Source of the DNA: Janthinobacterium violaceinigrum
Lineage (GTDB): Bacteria; Pseudomonadota; Gammaproteobacteria; Burkholderiales; Burkholderiaceae_D
Assembly: GCF_009208555.1 (NCBI RefSeq)
Contig: NZ_WFLI01000024.1
Location: 28,419-92,418, forward strand
Direction of reading: 5' to 3'
Length of the DNA: 64,000 bases
Both the position numbers and the translations under genes were made by a program. The notes below the pieces were generated by a model. The model was not told the DNA's origin. It saw only the letters and a program-made list of their open reading frames with translations, and did no database searches. Below are positions 34,371 through 43,033 of this stretch, one piece after another; the first letter of the stretch is position 1; each line of letters begins with the position of its first letter.

Positions 34371-35138
34371 ATGCAACATGCAAGCTATCCCAGCCTGGCA
34401 GGCCAACGCGTCGTCATCACGGGCGGCGGCACCGGCATCGGCGTGGCCATCGTCGAGGCGTTTGCGCGCCAGGGCGCCCACGTCACCTTTCTCGACATCG
34501 CCAGCGCGCCATCGCACGCACTGGAAGAAAAACTGGCGCATCTGCCGCACCCTCCCGTTTTCCGCTATTGCGACCTGACGGACCTGGACGCCCTGGCAGC
34601 CACCTTCGCCGAGATCGAACACAGCGCGGGCGCCACGGATATCCTCGTCAACAACGCGGCCAATGACGACCGCCACCAGCTGCAGGACGTCACGCCCGCC
34701 TACTGGGACGAGCGCATCGCCGTCAACCTGCGCCACCAGTACTTCTGCGCGCAGGCGGTGGCGCCCGCCATGCGCGCCAAGGGCCGCGGCGTGATTCTCA
34801 ACCTGGGCTCGATTTCCTGGCACCTGGCGCAAGCGAACCTGTCGATCTACATGACGGCGAAAGCCGGCATCGAGGGCCTGACGCGCGGCCTGGCGCGCGA
34901 CCTGGGCGTGCATGGCATCCGCGTCAACTGCATCATTCCCGGCGCCGTGCGCACGCCGCGCCAGGAGCGGCTGTGGCATACGCCGGAGGCGGAAGCCGTG
35001 ATCCTGCAGGGACAATGCCTGCAGGTGCGCGTGGAGCCGGACGACGTGGCGGCGCTGGCGCTGTTCCTGGCATCCGACAACGCGGCCAAGTGCGCCGGAC
35101 GCGAATACTATGTCGACGCAGGCTGGTACGGCGCATGA
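34371..35138 (+). CDS. xylB: D-xylose (aldose) 1-dehydrogenase XylB, SDR family
   Basis: Oxidises D-xylose, possibly also L-arabinose, to the lactone with NAD. Classical short-chain dehydrogenase of 255 residues: VVITGGGTGIGVAIVEAF at the N-terminus, ILVNNAANDDRH, and the catalytic Ser of GSISW with Tyr and Lys in YMTAKAG. The blocks YWDERIAVNLRH and EYYVDAGW match Caulobacter XylB closely. Its stop codon overlaps the xylD start as ATGA. Confidence 0.88.
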   Translation: MQHASYPSLAGQRVVITGGGTGIGVAIVEAFARQGAHVTFLDIASAPSHALEEKLAHLPHPPVFRYCDLTDLDALAATFAEIEHSAGATDILVNNAANDDRHQLQDVTPAYWDERIAVNLRHQYFCAQAVAPAMRAKGRGVILNLGSISWHLAQANLSIYMTAKAGIEGLTRGLARDLGVHGIRVNCIIPGAVRTPRQERLWHTPEAEAVILQGQCLQVRVEPDDVAALALFLASDNAAKCAGREYYVDAGWYGA

Positions 35139-36922
35139 ACATTCCCGCCCATCGCCCGTCGCGGCGCTTCCGCTCGCAGGACTGGTTCGACAATCCCGAG
35201 CACATCGACATGACGGCGCTGTACCTGGAGCGCTTCATGAACTACGGGATCACGGCCGAGGAGCTGCGTTCGGGCCGCCCCATCATCGGCATTGCGCAAA
35301 GCGGCAGCGATATCAGCCCCTGCAACCGCATCCACCTGGAGCTGGCGCAGCGCGTGCGCGACGGCATCCGCGATGCGGGCGGCATCCCGATGGAATTCCC
35401 GCTGCACCCGATCTTCGAGAATTGCCGCCGTCCCACGGCCGCGCTGGACCGCAACCTGGCGTATCTGGGCCTGGTGGAGATTCTGCATGGCTACCCGATC
35501 GACGCCGTGGTGCTGACCACGGGCTGCGACAAGACGACGCCGGCCCAGCTGATGGCCGCCGCCACGGTGGACATTCCCGCCATCGTGCTGTCGGGCGGTC
35601 CCATGCTCGACGGCTGGATGGACGGCGAACTGGTGGGCTCGGGAGCGGCCATCTGGAAGGGCCGCCGCCAGCTGTCCGCCGGCTTGATCGACAACGACAA
35701 ATTCCTGCAGATCGCCGCCGCTTCGGCGCCGTCGGCCGGCCACTGCAACACCATGGGCACGGCATCGACCATGAATGCGCTGGCCGAGGCGCTGGGCATG
35801 TCCCTGACGGGCTGCTCGGCCATTCCCGCGCCGTACCGCGAACGGGGCCAGATCGCCTACGAAACGGGGCGCCGCATCGTCGGCATGGCGCATGACGACG
35901 TGCGTCCGTCGAGCATCCTCACGCGCGAGGCGTTCCTGGACGCCATCATCGTCAACGCCGCCATCGGCGGCTCCACCAACGCCCAGCCGCACCTGATGGC
36001 GATGGCGCGCCATGCGGGCGTGGAATTGGCGTCAAGCGACTGGATGGCGCATGGCTACGACGTGCCGCTGCTGTTGAACATGCAGCCGGCCGGCAAATAC
36101 CTGGGCGAGCGCTTCCACCGCGCCGGCGGCGTGCCGGCCGTAATGTGGGAGCTGCTGCAGGCGGGCTTGCTGCACGCGCAGCGCCCCACCGTCACGGGCC
36201 GGAGCATGGCGGAGAACCTGGCCGGGCGCGAAAGCGCGGACCGCGAGATGATCCGCCCGTTTGCCGCGCCGCTGAAGGAAAAGGCCGGCTTCATGGCCTT
36301 GCAGGGCAACCTGTTCGATTTCGCCATCATGAAGACCAGCGTGATTTCGCCCGCTTTCCGCGAGCGCTACCTGTCGCGCCCCGGCAGCGAGGGCGTGTTC
36401 GAGGCGCGCGCCATCGTCTTTGATGGTTCGTCCGACTACCACGCGCGCATCAACGACCCGGCGCTGGGCATCGACGACAGCTGCATGCTGGTCATGCGCG
36501 GCGCCGGTCCCGTGGGCTGGCCCGGTTCGGCCGAGGTGGTCAACATGCAGCCGCCCGACGCGCTGCTCAAGGCGGGCATCCTGAACTTGCCGACCCTGGG
36601 GGACGGGCGCCAGTCGGGCACCTCGGACAGCCCGTCGATCCTGAACGCCTCGCCGGAAAGCGCCGTGGGCGGCGGCCTGGCCTTGCTGCGCACGGGCGAC
36701 ATCATCCGCGTGGACCTGAACGGGGGCCGGTGCGACATGCTGGTCGATGCGCAGGAGCTGGCGCGCCGCGCCACGGAGCTGCCGCCGCCAGTCAACGACA
36801 GCGCCACGCCATGGCAGGAAATCTACCGCGCCAGCGTGGGCCAGCTGGAAACGGGCGCCTGCATGGAGCTGGCGCTGAAGTACCGGGCCGTGGGACAGAC
36901 CTTGCCACGCCATAACCACTGA
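35135..36922 (+). CDS. xylD: D-xylonate dehydratase XylD, IlvD/Edd family
   Basis: Iron-sulfur dehydratase converting D-xylonate to 2-keto-3-deoxyxylonate. 595 residues, the same length as Caulobacter XylD, with near-identical blocks such as RFRSQDWFDNPEHIDMTALY, GIAQSGSDISPCNRIH, TTGCDKTTPA, SAGHCNTMGTASTMNA and the C-terminal LPRHNH. The three cluster-ligand cysteines are those in DISPCN, TGCDKT and GHCNT. The start is fixed by the ATGA overlap with xylB. Confidence 0.94.
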   Translation: MNIPAHRPSRRFRSQDWFDNPEHIDMTALYLERFMNYGITAEELRSGRPIIGIAQSGSDISPCNRIHLELAQRVRDGIRDAGGIPMEFPLHPIFENCRRPTAALDRNLAYLGLVEILHGYPIDAVVLTTGCDKTTPAQLMAAATVDIPAIVLSGGPMLDGWMDGELVGSGAAIWKGRRQLSAGLIDNDKFLQIAAASAPSAGHCNTMGTASTMNALAEALGMSLTGCSAIPAPYRERGQIAYETGRRIVGMAHDDVRPSSILTREAFLDAIIVNAAIGGSTNAQPHLMAMARHAGVELASSDWMAHGYDVPLLLNMQPAGKYLGERFHRAGGVPAVMWELLQAGLLHAQRPTVTGRSMAENLAGRESADREMIRPFAAPLKEKAGFMALQGNLFDFAIMKTSVISPAFRERYLSRPGSEGVFEARAIVFDGSSDYHARINDPALGIDDSCMLVMRGAGPVGWPGSAEVVNMQPPDALLKAGILNLPTLGDGRQSGTSDSPSILNASPESAVGGGLALLRTGDIIRVDLNGGRCDMLVDAQELARRATELPPPVNDSATPWQEIYRASVGQLETGACMELALKYRAVGQTLPRHNH

Positions 36923-36987
36923 TTTTTGAAGCCGCAACACCCGTAGTGAAAAAACGTCGTTAAAAAAATCCAACAAGGAGACACGTA

Positions 36988-37989
36988 ATGAACAAGATCA
37001 TCAGTGCAGCCATCATGACCGCCATGCTGGCATTGACAAGCAGCGCCGCCCTGGCCGATGCGAAAAATCCGAAGATCGGCTTTTCCATCGACGATTTGCG
37101 CGTGGAGCGCTGGACGCGCGACCGCGATTTCTTCATCGCCGCGGCTGAAAAGCAGGGCGCCAAGGTCTTCGTGCAATCGGCCGACGCCAGCGAACAGCGC
37201 CAGATCTCGCAGATCGAGAACCTGATTTCGCGCGGCGTGGACGTGCTGGTGATCGTGCCGTTCAACGCCACTGTCCTCAACAACACCGTCAAGGAAGCGA
37301 AAAAGGCCGGCATCAAGGTGCTGTCGTATGACCGCCTGATCCTGAACGCCGATATCGATGCCTACATCTCGTTCGACAACGAGAAAGTGGGCGAGATGCA
37401 GGCCGAAGGCGTGGTCAAGCTGCAGCCGAAGGGCAATTACTACCTGCTGGGTGGTGCGCCGACGGACAACAACGCCAAGATGCTGCGCGAAGGCCAGATG
37501 AAGGTGCTCAAACCGTTCATCGACAAGGGCGACATCAAGGTCGTCGGCCAGCAATGGGTGAAGGACTGGAGCGCCTCCGAAGCGCTGTCCATCGTGGAAA
37601 ATGCACTGACGGCCAACGGCAACAAGATCGACGCCATCGTCGCTTCGAACGACGGCACGGCCGGCGGCGCCATCCAGGCGCTGGCCGCGCAAAAACTGGC
37701 CGGCAAGGTGCCGGTTTCCGGCCAGGACGCCGACCTGGCGGCAGTGAAACGCGTAATCGCGGGCACGCAATCGATGACCGTCTACAAGCCGCTCAAAACC
37801 ATCGCTGCCGAAGCGGCCAAGCTGGCCGTGCAGCTGGCGCGCAATGAAAAGCCGGCCTACAACTCCAGCTACGACAACGGCTTGAAAAAGGTCAGCACGG
37901 TGCTGCTGAAACCGACGCCGCTGACCAAGGCAAACGTGAACATTCTCGTCGACGATGGCTTCTATACCAAGGCGCAGCTCGGTAATTGA
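36988..37989 (+). CDS. xylF: D-xylose ABC transporter binding protein XylF
   Basis: Periplasmic xylose-binding protein, 333 residues with a Sec signal ending SSAALA. The mature start IGFSIDDLRVERWTRDRDFF, and the blocks VLSYDRLILNADIDAYISFDNEKVGEMQA and VPVSGQDADLAAVKRVIAGTQSMTVYKP match E. coli XylF. AAGGAG stands 9 bases before the ATG. It begins the xylFGH set after a 65-base spacer from xylD and is separated from xylG by two palindromes. Confidence 0.93.
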   Translation: MNKIISAAIMTAMLALTSSAALADAKNPKIGFSIDDLRVERWTRDRDFFIAAAEKQGAKVFVQSADASEQRQISQIENLISRGVDVLVIVPFNATVLNNTVKEAKKAGIKVLSYDRLILNADIDAYISFDNEKVGEMQAEGVVKLQPKGNYYLLGGAPTDNNAKMLREGQMKVLKPFIDKGDIKVVGQQWVKDWSASEALSIVENALTANGNKIDAIVASNDGTAGGAIQALAAQKLAGKVPVSGQDADLAAVKRVIAGTQSMTVYKPLKTIAAEAAKLAVQLARNEKPAYNSSYDNGLKKVSTVLLKPTPLTKANVNILVDDGFYTKAQLGN

Positions 37990-38002
37990 TCGCCTGTGTC
38001 AT

Positions 38003-38078
38003 GTCGGGTTACGCGCTATGCGCTAACCCGACCGACCCGTTTTTGCCGGTAGGTCGGATTAGCGTAGCGTAATCCGAC
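38003..38078. repeat. Pair of extragenic palindromes between xylF and xylG
   Basis: Two related stem-loops: GTCGGGTTA...TAACCCGAC (38003-38032, imperfect inner part) and GTCGGATTA...TAATCCGAC (38053-38078). The arms are nearly the same sequence, as in the widespread GTCGGATTA-type intergenic repeats (REP/BoxC-like). Likely effect is stabilising xylF mRNA over xylGH. Confidence 0.8.
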
Positions 38079-38109
38079 ATTCTTCTTCGTATCCGCAACG
38101 AGAGTGAGC

Positions 38110-39687
38110 ATGTCCGACTATCTGCTTGAAATGAAAGGCATCGTCAAACAGTTTGGCGGTGTCCGCGCGCTCGACGGCATCGACCTGCAGGTGCGGGCCG
38201 GGGAGTGCATCGGCCTGTGCGGCGAGAATGGCGCCGGCAAGTCGACCCTGATGAAGGTGCTGTCCGGCGTGTACCCGCACGGCACCTGGGATGGCGAGAT
38301 CCTGTGGGATGGCCAGCCCCTGCGCGCGCAATCGATCCGCGACACGGAAGACGCAGGCATCATCATCATCCACCAGGAGCTGATGCTGGTGCCGCAGCTG
38401 TCCGTGGCCGAGAATATCTTCATGGGCCGCGAGCTCACCCTGCCCGGCGGGCGCATGCATTACGCGGCCATGTACAAACGCGCCGACGAGCTGCTGCGCG
38501 AACTGAAGATTCCCGAACTGAACGTGGCGCTGCCCGTGATGAATTACGGCGGCGGCCACCAGCAGCTGGTGGAAATCGCCAAGGCGCTCAACAAGAATGC
38601 GCGTTTGCTGATTCTCGACGAACCCTCGTCGTCGCTGACGGCATCGGAAATCGCCGTGCTGCTCGATATCCTGCGCGCGCTGAAAGCCAAGGGCGTCACC
38701 TGCATCTACATTTCGCACAAGCTCGATGAAGTGGCAGCCATCTGCGACACCATCGTCGTCATCCGCGACGGCCAGCATATCGCCACCACGCCGATGGCGC
38801 AGATGAACGTGGAACGCATCATCGCGCAGATGGTGGGCCGCGAAATGAACCAGCTGTATCCGCGGCGCTCGGCAGAACAAAAGGGCGCCATCGGCGAGGT
38901 GCTGTTCGAGGCGCGCCACGTGACGTGCATCGATGCTGACAATCCGCGGCGCAAGCGTGTCGACGACGTGTCGTTTACCCTGCGCAAGGGCGAGATCCTC
39001 GGCATCGCGGGGCTGGTGGGGGCGGGGCGCACGGAGCTCGTCTCGGCCCTGTTCGGCGCCTACCAGGGACCGTACCAGGCCGAAGTCTGGCTCGATGGCC
39101 GCCAAATCGATACCAGTTCGCCGCAAAAGGCCATCGCCATGGGCCTGGCCATGGTGCCGGAAGACCGCAAGCACCACGGCATCGTGCCCGACCTGGACGT
39201 GGGGCAGAACATCACTCTGGCCGTGCTGGAAGAATTTGCGCGCGCCACGCGCATCGATGGCGAGGCGGAACTGGCGGCCGTGCGCGGCGAGATCGCCCAG
39301 CTGGAACTCAAAACAGCCAGCCCGTCGCTGCCCATCACGAGCCTGTCCGGCGGCAACCAGCAAAAAGCCGTGCTGGCCAAGATGCTGCTGACGCGCCCGC
39401 GCGTGCTGATCCTCGACGAGCCCACGCGCGGCGTGGACGTGGGCGCCAAGTATGAAATCTACAAACTGATGCTGGCGCTGGCCGACCGGGGCGTGGCCAT
39501 CATCATGGTCTCGTCGGAACTGGCCGAAGTGCTGGGCGTGTCCGACCGCGTGCTGGTGATGGGCGAAGGCCGCTTGCGCGGCGACTTCATCAACGATGGC
39601 CTGAGCCAGGAAACCGTGCTGGCGGCGGCCCTGTCCCAGCACCCGGCGCCCGCCGCCCCTACCGCCTACAAGGAACCCGCAGCATGA
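38110..39687 (+). CDS. xylG: D-xylose ABC transporter ATPase XylG
   Basis: Duplicated ATPase of 525 residues. GENGAGKSTLMKVLSGVYPHG (first Walker A), YGGGHQQLVEIAKAL, LLILDEPSSSL; in the second half GLVGAGRTELVSALFG, LSGGNQQKAVLAKML and VLILDEPTRGVDVG. The YLLEMKGIVKQFGGV start is as in E. coli XylG. I use ATG 38110; a GTG two codons earlier is possible. The stop overlaps the xylH start. Confidence 0.92.
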   Translation: MSDYLLEMKGIVKQFGGVRALDGIDLQVRAGECIGLCGENGAGKSTLMKVLSGVYPHGTWDGEILWDGQPLRAQSIRDTEDAGIIIIHQELMLVPQLSVAENIFMGRELTLPGGRMHYAAMYKRADELLRELKIPELNVALPVMNYGGGHQQLVEIAKALNKNARLLILDEPSSSLTASEIAVLLDILRALKAKGVTCIYISHKLDEVAAICDTIVVIRDGQHIATTPMAQMNVERIIAQMVGREMNQLYPRRSAEQKGAIGEVLFEARHVTCIDADNPRRKRVDDVSFTLRKGEILGIAGLVGAGRTELVSALFGAYQGPYQAEVWLDGRQIDTSSPQKAIAMGLAMVPEDRKHHGIVPDLDVGQNITLAVLEEFARATRIDGEAELAAVRGEIAQLELKTASPSLPITSLSGGNQQKAVLAKMLLTRPRVLILDEPTRGVDVGAKYEIYKLMLALADRGVAIIMVSSELAEVLGVSDRVLVMGEGRLRGDFINDGLSQETVLAAALSQHPAPAAPTAYKEPAA

Positions 39688-40826
39688 AACCGCACAGTAT
39701 CAAACAACTGTTCACCCAATACAAGATGCTGGCCCTGCTGATCGCCGTGGCGCTGATCTGGGCCTTTTTTTCGTGGAAGACGGAGGGCAGTTTCCTCACG
39801 CCGCGCAATCTGTCGAACCTGCTGCGCCAGATGTCCGTCACGGGCATCCTCGCCTGCGGCATGGTGCTGGTGATTATCGCCGGCGAGATCGACCTGTCGA
39901 TCGGCTCCCTGCTGGGCCTACTCGGCGGCATCGCCGCCGTGCTGGACGTGACGCAGCACTGGCCGCTGGCTCTGAACCTGGCGGCGGTACTCGGTTGCGG
40001 CCTGGTAATCGGCTTGCTGAATGGCTACCTGACGGCGTACCGGGGCATCCCGTCCTTCATCGTGGGCCTGGGTGGTATGCTGGCGTACCGCGGCATCCTG
40101 CTGGGCATCACGGGCGGCATCACGATCGCGCCCGTTTCCGAGCCGCTCGTGTACCTGGGGCAGGGCTACCTGCCCGCGGTGCCCGGCATCGCGCTGGGCA
40201 TCGGCCTGTTCCTGCTGGCCGCCTTCCTGACGTGGCGCGCGCGCGCCAGCCGCGCGCAGCATGGCTTGCCGCAGACGGCGCCCTGGGCCGACGGCTTGCG
40301 CCTGGCCGTCATCGGCGCCGTGCTGTATGCCTTCGTGCAAACCCTGAACGGCTATGAAGGCATCCCGCTGCCCGTGCTGTTGCTGCTGGCCTTGCTGGGA
40401 TTGTTCAGCTACATCACCAGCCAGACCGTGTTTGGCCGCCGCATCTACGCCGTGGGCAGCAATATGGAAGCGACGCGTTTGTCCGGCATCAACGTGAAAG
40501 CCGTCAAGCTGTGGATCTTCGGCATCATGGGCCTGATGTGCGCGCTGGCGGGGCTGATCAACACGGGGCGCCTGGCGGCCGGTTCGCCGTCGGCCGGCAC
40601 CTTCAGCGAACTCGATGCCATCGCCGCCTGCTTCATCGGCGGCACCTCGATGCGCGGCGGCTCGGGCACCGTGTACGGTGCCCTGATCGGCGCGCTGGTC
40701 ATGGCCAGCCTCGATAACGGCATGTCCATGCTGGACGTGGACACCTACTGGCAGATGATCGTGAAAGGCAGTATCCTCACCCTGGCCGTGTGGGTCGATG
40801 TCAGCACGCGGGCAGGGCGCCGCTAG
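39684..40826 (+). CDS. xylH: D-xylose ABC transporter permease XylH
   Basis: Membrane subunit of the importer, 380 residues, about ten membrane helices. ACGMVLVIIAGEIDLSIGSLLGLLGG, YAVGSNMEATRLSGINVKAVKLW and ACFIGGTSMRGGSGTVYGALIGAL are family blocks. Overlaps xylG by four bases (ATGA). The region after it is an intergenic palindrome that may reduce read-through to xylR. Confidence 0.92.
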   Translation: MKPHSIKQLFTQYKMLALLIAVALIWAFFSWKTEGSFLTPRNLSNLLRQMSVTGILACGMVLVIIAGEIDLSIGSLLGLLGGIAAVLDVTQHWPLALNLAAVLGCGLVIGLLNGYLTAYRGIPSFIVGLGGMLAYRGILLGITGGITIAPVSEPLVYLGQGYLPAVPGIALGIGLFLLAAFLTWRARASRAQHGLPQTAPWADGLRLAVIGAVLYAFVQTLNGYEGIPLPVLLLLALLGLFSYITSQTVFGRRIYAVGSNMEATRLSGINVKAVKLWIFGIMGLMCALAGLINTGRLAAGSPSAGTFSELDAIAACFIGGTSMRGGSGTVYGALIGALVMASLDNGMSMLDVDTYWQMIVKGSILTLAVWVDVSTRAGRR

Positions 40827-40827
40827 C

Positions 40828-40944
40828 GGGGAACCTCGACAAACCTGCTGCGCGTCCCACTATCGCCTCTGCGTTGCTCAGCGTACCTCCGCTTGCGCTA
40901 CTCAAGGCGATATTGGACCGCTCGCTACGGTTTTTCGAGGCCCC
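40828..40944. repeat. Imperfect intergenic palindrome A
   Basis: Long imperfect inverted repeat: outer arms GGGGAACCTCGACAAACC and GGTTTTTCGAGGCCCC, inner arms GTCCCACTATCGCC and GGCGATATTGGAC. The core contains GCGTACCTCC; the complement reads GGAGGTACGC. Similar structures with an AGGTACG core occur at 50.2-50.4 and 57.0-57.1 kb, suggesting one dispersed family. Confidence 0.65.
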
Positions 40945-40979
40945 GAAAGGCCTGGCCGCCACATGGAGGAGACACCAGC

Positions 40980-42179
40980 ATGAAGTTACCGACCGCGCAC
41001 CGGATCGCGCTGCTGTTCAACGGGAACAAGATCTATGACCGCGACATCATCGCGGGCATCGCCGCCTACCTGAACACCACGCGCGTGTCGTGGGACCTGT
41101 TCCTGGAAGAGGATTTCCGCTGCCGTCTGCCCGGCATCGAACGCTGGCAGGGCGACGGCATCATCGCCGATTTCGACGATCCCGCCGTCTGCGCGGCGCT
41201 GGCGCACAGTCGCCTGCCCGTGGTGGCCGTGGGCGGCTCGTATGCGCGCGCGGAAGACTACCCGGCCGGCATCCCGTATGTGGCGACCGATAATTTCAAG
41301 ATCATCAAGCTGGCCTATGAACACCTGGTGGAAGCGGGCTTGACGCGCTTTGCCTGTTTCAGCCTGCCCGAGGCCGATGTCAACCGCTGGGCGCAGGAGC
41401 GCGAAACGGCGTTCTGCGCCCTGATGCAGCGCGACCACATGCGCGCCGACGTGTACCGGGGCGTCGCCACCAGCGCACCGTCGTGGGACGAGGCGGTGGA
41501 ACAGCAGATCGCCTGGCTCAACAGCCTGGAAAAACCCGTCGGCATCATCGCCGTCAGCGACGCGCGCGCGCGCCAGCTGCTGCAAGCGTGCATGCACGCA
41601 GGCATCGCCGTGCCGGAGCAGGTGGCGCTGATCGGCATCGACAACGACCCGCTGGCGCGCATGCTCACGCGCATTCCGCTCAGTTCCGTCATCCAGGGCA
41701 CGGAAGAAATGGGCCGCACGGCGGCGCATTTGCTGCACCAGATGCTCAATGGCGCGCGCCTGTCCGGCACGCGCATCCTCGTGCCGCCGGCCGGTCTGAA
41801 CGTGCTGGCCTCCACGCGCCACCAGCCTTTCCAGCACCCGCAGGTGATGCAGGCGCGCCACTTCATCCGCCAGTACGCATGCCAGGGCATCAAGACGGAG
41901 CAGGTGGCCGATTACGTGGGCGTGTCGCGCTCCTCGCTGGAAGCGCACTTCCGCCACGAGCTGGGACGCAGCGTGCACGACGAGATCCTGCATTTCAAGC
42001 TCGATGCGGCCAAGACCCTGCTGGCACGGGGGCCGGGGCAGGTGGCCGAGGTGGCCGTGCGTTGCGGCTTTACGACGGTGCAGTACATGCATGCCGTCTT
42101 CAAGCGCGAACTCGGTTGCACGCCGCGTGAATTCCAGCAGCGCAGCCGGCCGCCGCCGGCGCCCGGGCAGGCGCCATGA
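40980..42179 (+). CDS. xylR: XylR-family transcription activator (sugar-binding domain plus AraC HTH)
   Basis: 399 residues. The N-terminal 270 form a LacI/periplasmic-binding-protein fold (IALLFNGNKIYDRDIIAGIAAYL; VALIGIDNDPLARMLTRIPLSSV), the C-terminal 100 are an AraC double helix-turn-helix: ADYVGVSRSSLEAHFRHELGRSVHDEI and VAVRCGFTTVQYMHAVFKRELGCTPREFQ. This is the architecture of E. coli XylR, so it should bind xylose or a relative and activate the xyl genes. A strong GGAGGAG ribosome site precedes the ATG. Overlaps the next gene by four bases. Confidence 0.9.
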   Translation: MKLPTAHRIALLFNGNKIYDRDIIAGIAAYLNTTRVSWDLFLEEDFRCRLPGIERWQGDGIIADFDDPAVCAALAHSRLPVVAVGGSYARAEDYPAGIPYVATDNFKIIKLAYEHLVEAGLTRFACFSLPEADVNRWAQERETAFCALMQRDHMRADVYRGVATSAPSWDEAVEQQIAWLNSLEKPVGIIAVSDARARQLLQACMHAGIAVPEQVALIGIDNDPLARMLTRIPLSSVIQGTEEMGRTAAHLLHQMLNGARLSGTRILVPPAGLNVLASTRHQPFQHPQVMQARHFIRQYACQGIKTEQVADYVGVSRSSLEAHFRHELGRSVHDEILHFKLDAAKTLLARGPGQVAEVAVRCGFTTVQYMHAVFKRELGCTPREFQQRSRPPPAPGQAP

Positions 42180-42949
42180 TGCATCTGCTGCGCAATGCGC
42201 GCGGCATGCGCGTGGCCATCGGCGCGCACGATGCCAGCGTGCGGGCCTGGTGGGCGCCCGACCGCTATGGCCGCCTGGCCGACGTGCTGGGCGCAGCGCC
42301 CCCTGCGGCGCATGCGCCCGTGGACTGGCAGTGCGACCCGCCGGACGGCGGCCACTTGCTGTTGCGCCTGGCCCGGGACGGCCTGTCGGTGCGCCTGGCC
42401 TACCGCCTTGATGACGATGGCAGCCTGCACCTCGATTGCGCCGCCATCGCCGATGGCGTTTCCCGTTTTGCGCTTGCCGCGCCCCTGTTCAATCTGCAGG
42501 GCCGCAATGCGGCCGTGGGCGACCATGTGCTGCGCCTGGCCGCCGACCATTACGGGCCCTGGCCTGGCGGCGGCACGGGCGGCGCGCCGCTCGACGTGGC
42601 GGGCAGCGCCTTCGACTTCCGCCAGCCGGCGCCGCTCGCTTCGCGCCTGGCCTGGCCCGCGCTGGCCCACTTGCCGGGCTTCCGGCATGACTTCTACTGG
42701 GCCGGCAGCGGCCAGCTGCGCGAGGCGGCGCGGGTGGCCGACCCTGCGTCGGGCCGGGTCCTGCGTTTTTCCAGCACCCAGGACGGCTGCCATCTGTATT
42801 CCGATGCGCGCTGTTTTTCCCTGCTGGCGCAGGACGTGCAATTGCAGCCGGGGCAGGCGATGCGGTTCACGCTTGCCTACCGTTTGGGCGTGCAGGATAT
42901 CGATGCGTTTGACATATCCGAACCGATATCAATGACGCCAAATAAGTGA
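42176..42949 (+). CDS. Degenerate aldose 1-epimerase (mutarotase)-like protein
   Basis: 257 residues, some 80 shorter than typical GalM. Fold markers remain: LFNLQGRNAAVGDHVLRLAADHYGP, VAGSAFDFRQPAPL and VADPASGRVLRFSSTQDGCHLYSDA. However, the catalytic His of the usual NHSYFNL is missing (here APLFNLQG) and the C-terminal ETQ glutamate block is replaced by LLAQDVQLQPGQ. Either it is inactive, acts as a binding or regulatory protein, or uses other residues. It overlaps xylR by ATGA. Its last codons contain the dgoK promoter element. Confidence 0.7.
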   Translation: MMHLLRNARGMRVAIGAHDASVRAWWAPDRYGRLADVLGAAPPAAHAPVDWQCDPPDGGHLLLRLARDGLSVRLAYRLDDDGSLHLDCAAIADGVSRFALAAPLFNLQGRNAAVGDHVLRLAADHYGPWPGGGTGGAPLDVAGSAFDFRQPAPLASRLAWPALAHLPGFRHDFYWAGSGQLREAARVADPASGRVLRFSSTQDGCHLYSDARCFSLLAQDVQLQPGQAMRFTLAYRLGVQDIDAFDISEPISMTPNK

Positions 42950-42979
42950 TTGGTCAGATATGCGGGGCAGTTCTACCAT
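42912..42979 (+). promoter_or_regulatory. Internal dgoK promoter with the same element as chvE
   Basis: GATATC (42925-42930), 13 bases, AAGTGATTGGT (42944-42954), overlapping -35 TTGGTC (42950-42955), 18-base spacer, -10 TACCAT (42974-42979). The ATG of dgoK follows 55 bases after the -10. The blocks, their spacing and the promoter geometry are the same as at 32899-32967. The TGA stop of the mutarotase-like gene lies inside the conserved block. Confidence 0.7.
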
Positions 42980-43033
42980 GAGGTAGTTTTTCCCTCATTT
43001 ATTTTTGCCCTTACCGACGCCGCGAACCTGCCC

